DNA from: DASWRT01 sp036403035
GTDB taxonomy: Bacteria > Pseudomonadota > Alphaproteobacteria > ATCC43930 > CGMCC-115725
Direction: 5' to 3'
NCBI GenBank assembly: GCA_036403035.1
Contig: DASWRT010000020.1
Location: 1-8,877, forward strand
Length of the DNA: 8,877 nt
Part shown: piece after piece, positions 1 through 6,212 of the stretch
Layout: each line of letters begins with the position of its first letter
Numbering within the stretch: position 1 is the first letter of the stretch
Notes under the pieces: model-generated
What the model saw: only the letters and a program-made list of their open reading frames with translations
Told to the model about the DNA's origin: nothing
Database searches by the model: none
Made by a program: the position numbers and the translations under genes

Positions 1-458
<458 letters not shown>

Positions 459-479
459 GTCTCTTGCCGTTGCCCGAAC

Positions 480-597
480 CCCTCCCCCGCGTGCGGGGGA
501 GGGCAGGATGGGGGCATGGCTCCGCGACGACGCGGCGCACCACGGAACGCGGCTGTGGTTTGCCCCATCCCGACCTTCCCCCGCAGGCCGGGGAAGG
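480..597. repeat. Composite palindromic intergenic repeat (REP/BIME-like)
   Basis: The gap between sucD and the regulator holds two hairpins in a larger imperfect inverted repeat. The first is a perfect 11-bp dyad, CCCTCCCCCGC (480-490) against GCGGGGGAGGG (493-503). The second is CCTTCCCC (574-581) against GGGGAAGG (590-597). The flanks also match inversely: GGATGGGGGCA (507-517) against TGCCCCATCC (561-570). The whole block therefore looks like two head-to-head copies of one unit about 38 bp long. This pattern is a familiar dispersed element between genes of high-GC alphaproteobacteria. It has no T-tract, so it is not a classical terminator, though the hairpins could protect the 3' end of the sucD transcript or slow polymerase. 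The remaining bases 598-668 hold only a possible weak promoter for the regulator. Confidence 0.75.
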
Positions 598-668
598 AGT
601 CCCGACGCTCCGTAACGCCGACGGGCGAGGGGATTAAACTGCTGCGACGATGCTAAACTCAGGGCTGC

Positions 669-1562
669 ATGGTCCTGAAGCAGCTCGAATATCTCGTGGC
701 GCTCGACCGCGAGCGGCATTTCGGACGCGCGGCGGCGGCGGCGCGCGTCTCGCAGCCGACGCTCTCGGCGGCGATCGCGGCGCTGGAGGCGGAGCTGGGC
801 ATCGCCCTGGTCGAGCGCGGGCGGCGGTTCCAGGGCTTCACCGCGGAGGGCATGACGGTTCTCGCCTGGGCGCGGCGCATGCTCGCCGACCGCGACGCGA
901 TGCGCCAGGATATCTCCCGCCTCAAGCGCGAGCTGTCCGGGCAGCTCCGGATCGGCGCGATCCCGACCGCACTGCCGATCATCGCGCTGATCACCGATCC
1001 CTTCCTGGAGAAGCACCCGCTCGCGCGGCTCTCGGTGCTGTCCCGGACCTCGTCGGAGATCCAGGGGGCGCTCGTCCGCTATGAACTCGATGTCGGGGTG
1101 ACCTACCTCGATTACGAGCTGATGTCGCAGGTGCGGACGATCCCGCTTTATCGCGAGCGCTATGCGCTGCTGACCGGCGACGGCATCCTCCCGCCCGGCC
1201 GCACGGCGATCGGGTGGGCGGAAGCGGCGGGGCTGCCGCTGTGCCTGCTGACGCCGGACATGCAGAACCGGCGCATCCTGGACGACGCCTTCCGCAGCGT
1301 CGGGGCGATGCCGAACCTGCGGTTCGAGACGAATTCGGTGAGCGCGCTGATCGGGCAGGTCCGGTCCGGCCGGCTGGCCAGCATCCTGCCGCGGCATTTT
1401 CTGACCCTGACGGGCCTGCCGGAGGGTGTCCGGGCGGTGCCGCTGACCGAGCCCGAGATCGAACGCCGCGTCGGGCTGGCGATCCTCGACCGCGAGCCGT
1501 TGCCGCCTATGTTACATGCGTTCCTGGACAGCGTCCGCGACGCCAAGCTTCCGGCACTTTGA
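669..1562 (+). CDS. LysR-type transcriptional regulator, probable regulator of the formate dehydrogenase operon
   Basis: The protein has 297 residues, a normal LysR length. An N-terminal winged helix-turn-helix spans about residues 3-60 (LEYLVAL at 6-12, then RAAAAARVSQPTLSAAI at 20-36), followed by a linker helix (about 60-88) and a periplasmic-binding-like effector domain from residue 91 (GQLRIGAIPTALP) to the end. The block LLTPDMQNRRI (193-203) is one I associate with LysR proteins next to formate dehydrogenase genes. The HTH resembles OxyR, but the effector domain has a single cysteine (C192), so OxyR-type disulfide sensing is excluded. The ATG at 669 follows a weak AGGG (661-664) and starts right at the HTH, leaving no room for a better start. 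The gene is co-directional with the operon and ends 60 bp before it. Activation in response to formate or a related metabolite is inferred from position; the effector cannot be read from sequence. Confidence 0.9.
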   Translation: MVLKQLEYLVALDRERHFGRAAAAARVSQPTLSAAIAALEAELGIALVERGRRFQGFTAEGMTVLAWARRMLADRDAMRQDISRLKRELSGQLRIGAIPTALPIIALITDPFLEKHPLARLSVLSRTSSEIQGALVRYELDVGVTYLDYELMSQVRTIPLYRERYALLTGDGILPPGRTAIGWAEAAGLPLCLLTPDMQNRRILDDAFRSVGAMPNLRFETNSVSALIGQVRSGRLASILPRHFLTLTGLPEGVRAVPLTEPEIERRVGLAILDREPLPPMLHAFLDSVRDAKLPAL

Positions 1563-1577
1563 TAGTTTTTTGCTATC
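1561..1577 (+). promoter_or_regulatory. LysR-type binding dyad upstream of the formate dehydrogenase operon
   Basis: GATAG (1561-1565) and CTATC (1573-1577) form a perfect 5-bp dyad around a 7-base AT-rich centre. It contains the classic LysR T-N11-A pattern (T at 1563, A at 1575) and the ATAG-N7-CTAT form. It overlaps the last bases of the upstream regulator stop codon and lies 46-62 bp before the dehydrogenase start codon. This short AT-rich patch stands out in very GC-rich DNA and is the best candidate site for the neighbouring LysR protein. I cannot place a convincing -35/-10 pair. Confidence 0.6.
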
Positions 1578-1580
1578 GCA

Positions 1581-1593
1581 GCATCGCAGATGC
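1581..1593 (+). promoter_or_regulatory. Second short dyad in the operon promoter region
   Basis: GCATC (1581-1585) and GATGC (1589-1593) are perfect inverted arms around GCA. The centre lies 18 bp downstream of the centre of the LysR-type dyad, a little under two helical turns. LysR tetramers usually contact a recognition site and a weaker activation site nearer the promoter, and this dyad could be the latter. It could also be chance in GC-rich DNA. Confidence 0.3.
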
Positions 1594-1618
1594 CGCATTT
1601 ACCCGATTAGCGGGGAAC

Positions 1619-1635
1619 TGGTATGAAATATACCA
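1619..1635 (+). promoter_or_regulatory. Inverted repeat spanning the start codon of the beta-subunit gene
   Basis: TGGTAT (1619-1624) and ATACCA (1630-1635) are perfect 6-bp arms around GAAAT. The first arm contains the first two bases of the ATG at 1623, and the last base of the second arm begins a second in-frame ATG (1635). In DNA it could be an operator; in RNA it could form a small hairpin that partly hides the start codon. The ribosome-binding sequence GGGGA (1612-1616) lies outside the arms. Confidence 0.35.
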
Positions 1636-3350
1636 TGGAGAGGAAACACGCCCGCGACGAGCACGCCTCGTCCTTCGTCACGCCCGCCGCCGGGCGCCGT
1701 AAGACCCGCACGACGCCGAGAGGGCGTCAGGTCGATCCGGTTGCCCTCGCCGATGTGCAGGATCTGCTCGGCGAACGGCCGCGCCGCCGCGACCTGTTGA
1801 TCGAGCATCTGCACGTGTTGCAGGACCATTACCGCTGCCTGCATGCGCGCCACCTCGCGGCGCTCGCGCTGGAGATGAAGCTGGCGCTGGTCGAAGTCTA
1901 CGAGGTCGCCTCGTTTTACGCGCATTTCGACATCGTGATGGACGGCGAGCCGGCGCCGCCGCCTATCACCGTCCGCGTCTGCGACAGCCTGAGCTGCGCG
2001 CTGGCGGGCGGCGAGACGCTGCTCGCCGACCTGCCGGCGGCGCTCGGACCCGGCGTCCGCGTCGTCCGCGCGCCCTGCATGGGCGCCTGCCACAACGCGC
2101 CCGCCGTCGCGGTCGGCCATGCGCTGCACGAGCACGCGAGCGTGCGCAGCGTCGCCGCCGCAGCCGTGGACGAGCATGGCGCGCACCCGCACATCCCGGA
2201 CTATCCGGGCCTCGACGCCTACAGGTCCGGCGGCGGCTACGCGCTCCTCGCCGACTGCCTCGATGGCAAGCGGACGGTCGACGAGATCATCGGCCTGCTG
2301 GAAAGCTCGAACCTCCGCGGCCTCGGCGGCGCCGGCTTCCCAACCGGCCGCAAATGGCGGTTCGTCCGCGCCGAGCCGGCGCCGCGCCTGATGGCGGTCA
2401 ACGCCGACGAGGGCGAGCCGGGCACCTTCAAGGACCGGCACTATCTGGAGATCGACCCGCACCGCTTCCTCGAAGGGATGCTGATCGGCGCGTGGGCGGT
2501 GGAGGCCACCGACATCTACATCTACCTGCGCGACGAGTACCCGCAGTGCCGCGAGATCCTGCTGCGCGAGGTCGCGGCGCTTGAGCGCGCCGGCCTGTCG
2601 CGGCATACGCGCATCCATCTCCGCCGCGGCGCCGGCGCCTATATCTGCGGCGAAGAGTCGGCGATGCTGGAGAGCATCGAGGGCAAGCGCGGCCTGCCGC
2701 GGCACAAGCCGCCCTTCCCGAGCCAGGTCGGCCTGTTCGGCCGTCCGACGCTGATCAACAACGTCGAGACGCTGTTCTGGGTGCGCGACATCGTCGAGAA
2801 GGGGCCGGACTGGTTCGCCGGCCACGGCCGCAACGGCCGCAAGGGGCTGCGCACCTTCTCGGTCTCGGGCCGCGTCAAGGAGCCCGGCGTCAAGCTGGCG
2901 CCGGCCGGCATCACCGTGCGCGAGCTGATCGACGAGTATTGCGGCGGCATGGCCGAGGGGCACGCCTTCAAGGGCTATCTGCCGGGCGGCGCTTCGGGCG
3001 GCATTCTGCCGGCTTCGATGGGCGACATTCCGCTGGATTTCGGCACGCTGGAAGAGCACGGCAGCTTTATCGGCTCGGCGGCAGTGGTCGTGCTGTCCGA
3101 CAAGGACGATATGAAAGCGGTGGCGCTCAACCTGCTGCGCTTCTTCGAGGACGAGAGCTGCGGGCAGTGCACGCCCTGCCGCGTCGGCACCGAGAAGGCG
3201 GTCAAGCTGATGAGCCGCGACACCTGGGACGAGGCCCTGCTCAACGACCTCACCCGCGTCATGACCGACGCCTCGATCTGCGGCCTCGGTCAGGCCGCGA
3301 TGAACCCCGTGAAGCAGGTCCTGAAGCACTTTCGTCAGGACTTGAGCTGA
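1623..3350 (+). CDS. fdh1B: NAD-dependent formate dehydrogenase beta subunit, NuoE-NuoF (FdsG-FdsB) fusion
   Basis: This 575-residue protein is the diaphorase half of a soluble formate dehydrogenase, taking electrons from the alpha subunit and reducing NAD+. Residues about 35-180 are a NuoE/FdsG-like thioredoxin-fold domain with a [2Fe-2S] site: C120, C125, C152 and C156 (C-x4-C and C-x3-C). Residues about 195-570 are NuoF/FdsB-like: RGLGGAGFPTGRKW (232-245) and NADEGEPGTFKDR (260-272) for FMN and NAD(H), GAGAYICGEES (336-346), then a [4Fe-4S] site with C513, C516, C519 and C553. Length and fused layout match the Methylobacterium FDH1 beta subunit, whereas Fds enzymes keep the two domains on separate proteins. 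The ATG at 1623 has GGGGA six bases upstream. A second in-frame ATG at 1635 has no ribosome-binding site. The first 35 or so residues are basic and poorly conserved. The alpha-subunit gene follows after 12 bp. Confidence 0.93.
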   Translation: MKYTMERKHARDEHASSFVTPAAGRRKTRTTPRGRQVDPVALADVQDLLGERPRRRDLLIEHLHVLQDHYRCLHARHLAALALEMKLALVEVYEVASFYAHFDIVMDGEPAPPPITVRVCDSLSCALAGGETLLADLPAALGPGVRVVRAPCMGACHNAPAVAVGHALHEHASVRSVAAAAVDEHGAHPHIPDYPGLDAYRSGGGYALLADCLDGKRTVDEIIGLLESSNLRGLGGAGFPTGRKWRFVRAEPAPRLMAVNADEGEPGTFKDRHYLEIDPHRFLEGMLIGAWAVEATDIYIYLRDEYPQCREILLREVAALERAGLSRHTRIHLRRGAGAYICGEESAMLESIEGKRGLPRHKPPFPSQVGLFGRPTLINNVETLFWVRDIVEKGPDWFAGHGRNGRKGLRTFSVSGRVKEPGVKLAPAGITVRELIDEYCGGMAEGHAFKGYLPGGASGGILPASMGDIPLDFGTLEEHGSFIGSAAVVVLSDKDDMKAVALNLLRFFEDESCGQCTPCRVGTEKAVKLMSRDTWDEALLNDLTRVMTDASICGLGQAAMNPVKQVLKHFRQDLS

Positions 3351-3353
3351 GGA
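3349..3353 (+). promoter_or_regulatory. Ribosome-binding site that decides the alpha-subunit start
   Basis: GAGGA overlaps the stop codon of the beta-subunit gene. An ATG at 3354 touches it directly and is too close to be used well, while the in-frame ATG at 3363 lies nine bases away. The later ATG is therefore the likelier start. The overlap of stop codon and ribosome-binding site suggests translational coupling of the two subunits. Confidence 0.65.
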
Positions 3354-3362
3354 ATGCCGCCC

Positions 3363-6131
3363 ATGAGCGAGACCATCCGTTTCTTCCTCGACGGCGAGGA
3401 GGTGGAAGCCCGCCTCGGCGAGACGATCTGGCAGGTCGCGAACCGCCGCGGCACCGAGATCCCGCATCTCTGCTACTCGCCGAAGCCGGGCTACCGGCCG
3501 GACGGCAACTGCCGCGCCTGCATGGTCGAGGTCGAGGGCGAGCGCGTGCTGGCCGCGTCCTGCATCCGCAGGCCGGTCCCCGGCATGAAGGTCTCGACCG
3601 CCAGCGAGCGAGCGAAGACGTCGCGCAAGCTCGTCTTCGAGCTGCTGGTCGCCGACCAGCCCGAGCGCGAGACCGCGCATGATCCGGACTCCGCCTTCTG
3701 GAACTGGGCCGACCGCGTCGAGGTCGAGACGAGCCGCTTTCCGGCCGACACCCGCCCGGCGCCGGACCGCAGCCATCCGGCGATGGCGGTCCATCTGGAC
3801 GCCTGCATCCAATGCGGCCTATGCGTGCGGGCCTGCCGCGAGGTCCAGGTCAACGACGTGATCGGCATGGCCGTGCGCGGCCATAGCGAGAAGATCGTCT
3901 TCGACTTCGACGATCCGATGGGGGACAGCACCTGCGTCGCCTGCGGCGAGTGCGTCCAGGCCTGCCCGACCGGCGCGCTGATGCCGGCGACGCATGTCGA
4001 CGCGGCGGGCACCTACGCCAACGCGCCGGACCGCACCGTCGACAGCGTCTGCCCCTATTGCGGCGTCGGCTGCCAGCTCACGTTCAACATCAAGGACGAC
4101 GTGATCGTCTCGGTCGAGGGCCGCGACGGGCCGTCGAACCGCGACCGGCTCTGCGTCAAGGGCCGGTTCGGATTCGACTACGTCCATCACCCGCACCGGC
4201 TGACCCGACCGCTGATCCGCAAGGACGGCGTCGGCAAGCACGACGTCAGGATCGATCCCGGCAATCCGCTTACGCATTTCCGCGAGGCGACCTGGGATGA
4301 GGCGCTGGACCGCACCGCCGCCGGCCTGAAGCGGCTCCGCGACGCGCATGGCGGCAACGCGCTCGCCGGCTTCGGCTCGGCCAAGGGCTCGAACGAGGAG
4401 GCGTACCTATTCCAGAAGCTCGTCCGCACCGGCTTCGGCACCAACAACGTCGACCACTGCACCCGGCTCTGTCACGCCAGTTCGGTGGCCGCGTTGATGG
4501 AGGGGATCGGCTCGGGCGCGGTGACCGCGCCGTTCATGGCCGCCGAGCAGGCCGAGGTGATCATCGTGATCGGCGCCAACCCGACCGAGAACCACCCGGT
4601 CGCCGCGACCTTCTTCAAGAACGCGGCGAGGCGCGGCGCGACGCTGATCGTGATGGACCCGCGCGGACAGGCGCTGAAGCGGCACGCGACGCACATGCTC
4701 CAGTTCAAGCCGGGCCGCGACGTCGCGATGCTGAACGCGCTGCTCAACGTCATCATCGAAGAGGAGTTGCACGACCGTCAGTACGTGCAGGCGTACACCG
4801 ACGAGTTCGAGGCGCTGAAGGAGCACGTCAAAGCCTACGCGCCGGAGAAGATGGCGGAGATCTGCGGCATCGACGCCGACACGCTGCGCACCGTCGCCCG
4901 CAAGTACGCGCGCGCCGAATCGGCGATCATCTTCTGGGGTATGGGGATATCGCAGCACACGCATGGCACCGACAACGCGCGCTGCCTCATCGCGCTCGCG
5001 CTCGTCACCGGCCAGGTCGGCCGCCCCGGCACCGGCCTGCATCCGCTGCGCGGGCAGAACAACGTGCAGGGCGCGTCCGACGCCGGACTGATCCCGATGG
5101 TCTTCCCCGATTACCGCTCGGTCGAGGAGGAGCAGTTCCGCAAGTTCTACGAGGAGCTGTGGGGGGCGAAGCTCGATCCGAAGCGCGGCCTCACAGTGGT
5201 CGAAATCATGGATGCGGTCCATGCCGGGACCGTCCGCGGCATGTACATCATGGGCGAGAACCCGGCGATGTCGGACCCCGACGCCGGGCACGCCCGCGAG
5301 GCGCTGGCGAAGCTGGAGCATCTCGTCGTCCAGGACATTTTCCTGACCGAGACCGCCTGCTTCGCCGACATCGTGCTGCCCGCGTCCGCCTGGCCGGAGA
5401 AGGACGGCACCGTCACCAACACCAACCGTCAGGTCCAGCTCGGCCGCAAGGCGCTGCCGCTGCCGGGCGACGCCCGCGAGGACTGGTCGATCATACAGGA
5501 GATCGCCCGTCGCCTCGGTCTCGGCTGGCAATACGCGCACCCGCGCGACGTCTTCGCCGAGATGACCGAGGCGATGCCGTCGCTCGCCAACATCACCTGG
5601 GACCGGCTGGTGCGAGAAAGCTCGGTGACTTATCCATGCGACGCGCCCGACCAACCCGGCCACGAGATCGTGTTCGGCGACGGCTTCCCGACCCCGAACG
5701 GGCGTGCGCGGTTCGTCCCGGCGGCGATCGTCCCGCCGGCCGAGGAGCCGGACGCGGAGTACCCTCTGGTGCTGACGACGGGCCGCCAGCTCGAACATTG
5801 GCACACCGGGGCGATGACCCGGCGCGCCAGCGTCCTCGACGATCTGGAGCCGGAGGCGATCGTCTCCGTCTCCCCGGCCGATCTGCGGCGGCTCGGCGTG
5901 GCGCCGGGAGAGCCGGTCCGCGTCAGCACGCGCCGCGGCGAGATCGAACTGAAGGCGCGGGCCGACGGCGCGTTGCCGCCGGGCTTGATCCACATTCCGT
6001 TCTGTTACGTCGAGGCGGCGGCGAACATCCTGACCAACCCGCAACTCGATCCTTTTGGAAAGATTCCAGAATTCAAGTACTGTGCTGCTAAGATCGAGCG
6101 AATTGAGGCGACGGCGCACGCGGCGGAATAG
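3363..6131 (+). CDS. fdh1A: NAD-dependent formate dehydrogenase alpha subunit, bis-MGD Mo/W catalytic subunit
   Basis: The catalytic subunit has 922 residues from the ATG at 3363 (925 from 3354) and oxidises formate to CO2. In order: an N-terminal ferredoxin-like [2Fe-2S] domain (C37, C50, C53, C67); two [4Fe-4S] sites (C148, C151, C154, C158 and C191, C194, C197, C201); the proximal [4Fe-4S] site (C230, C233, C237, C264, with K266 in LCVKG); then the molybdopterin oxidoreductase core. The metal ligand is C370 in DHCTRLCHASS, followed by the catalytic His (H371); the codon is TGT, so this is not a selenoenzyme. R563 in PLRGQNNVQGASDAG matches the substrate-binding Arg of E. coli FdhF. A C-terminal dinucleotide-binding domain starts near 797. 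The His-Cys3 cluster typical of NuoG and FdsA is absent: there is no Cys at 68-147. There is no signal peptide, so it is cytoplasmic. The close resemblance to Methylobacterium Fdh1A suggests tungsten use, but sequence cannot separate W from Mo. Confidence 0.95.
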   Translation: MSETIRFFLDGEEVEARLGETIWQVANRRGTEIPHLCYSPKPGYRPDGNCRACMVEVEGERVLAASCIRRPVPGMKVSTASERAKTSRKLVFELLVADQPERETAHDPDSAFWNWADRVEVETSRFPADTRPAPDRSHPAMAVHLDACIQCGLCVRACREVQVNDVIGMAVRGHSEKIVFDFDDPMGDSTCVACGECVQACPTGALMPATHVDAAGTYANAPDRTVDSVCPYCGVGCQLTFNIKDDVIVSVEGRDGPSNRDRLCVKGRFGFDYVHHPHRLTRPLIRKDGVGKHDVRIDPGNPLTHFREATWDEALDRTAAGLKRLRDAHGGNALAGFGSAKGSNEEAYLFQKLVRTGFGTNNVDHCTRLCHASSVAALMEGIGSGAVTAPFMAAEQAEVIIVIGANPTENHPVAATFFKNAARRGATLIVMDPRGQALKRHATHMLQFKPGRDVAMLNALLNVIIEEELHDRQYVQAYTDEFEALKEHVKAYAPEKMAEICGIDADTLRTVARKYARAESAIIFWGMGISQHTHGTDNARCLIALALVTGQVGRPGTGLHPLRGQNNVQGASDAGLIPMVFPDYRSVEEEQFRKFYEELWGAKLDPKRGLTVVEIMDAVHAGTVRGMYIMGENPAMSDPDAGHAREALAKLEHLVVQDIFLTETACFADIVLPASAWPEKDGTVTNTNRQVQLGRKALPLPGDAREDWSIIQEIARRLGLGWQYAHPRDVFAEMTEAMPSLANITWDRLVRESSVTYPCDAPDQPGHEIVFGDGFPTPNGRARFVPAAIVPPAEEPDAEYPLVLTTGRQLEHWHTGAMTRRASVLDDLEPEAIVSVSPADLRRLGVAPGEPVRVSTRRGEIELKARADGALPPGLIHIPFCYVEAAANILTNPQLDPFGKIPEFKYCAAKIERIEATAHAAE

Positions 6132-6200
6132 AGAAACGCGGGCCGTCGTCTGGGGGTAACGAGACGAAGCTCAAGCCGCGCATAAAGTGCGGCGGAGAAG

Positions 6201-6206
6201 GGAGGT
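6201..6206 (+). promoter_or_regulatory. Strong ribosome-binding site of the transporter gene
   Basis: GGAGGT lies six bases before the ATG at 6213, the best Shine-Dalgarno match in the window, and it fixes the transporter start. The 81-bp gap after the dehydrogenase gene shows no clear terminator and no clear promoter. Read-through from the dehydrogenase operon is therefore plausible. Confidence 0.7.
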
Positions 6207-6212
6207 CCTCGG

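Noticed and set aside
480..503. The GC-rich hairpin after sucD as a Rho-independent terminator
   Set aside because: The stem is perfect, but no T-tract follows, and the same motif recurs inverted about 70 bp later, which fits a dispersed repeat better.
669..1562. The regulator as OxyR, suggested by its HTH and the ATAG-N7-CTAT site
   Set aside because: The effector domain has only one cysteine, lacks the redox Cys pair of OxyR, and carries a block typical of formate dehydrogenase-linked LysR proteins.
3354..3362. The ATG at 3354 as the alpha-subunit start
   Set aside because: The only ribosome-binding sequence (3349-3353) touches it directly; the in-frame ATG at 3363 has normal spacing and begins at the conserved N-terminal domain.
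1599..3812. A long open reading frame (about 737 codons) on the minus strand across the formate dehydrogenase genes
   Set aside because: It lies antisense to two clear enzymes with intact motifs, is rich in Arg/Ala/Asp/Gly as expected of a GC-rich antisense shadow, and shows no recognisable domain.
4464..4478. A possible selenocysteine active site in the formate dehydrogenase
   Set aside because: The ligand codon at 4470-4472 is TGT (Cys), not TGA, and the frame is open throughout.
4407..6119. A 570-codon minus-strand frame opposite the alpha subunit
   Set aside because: Full antisense overlap with a conserved catalytic subunit, and no domain or ribosome-binding site of its own.
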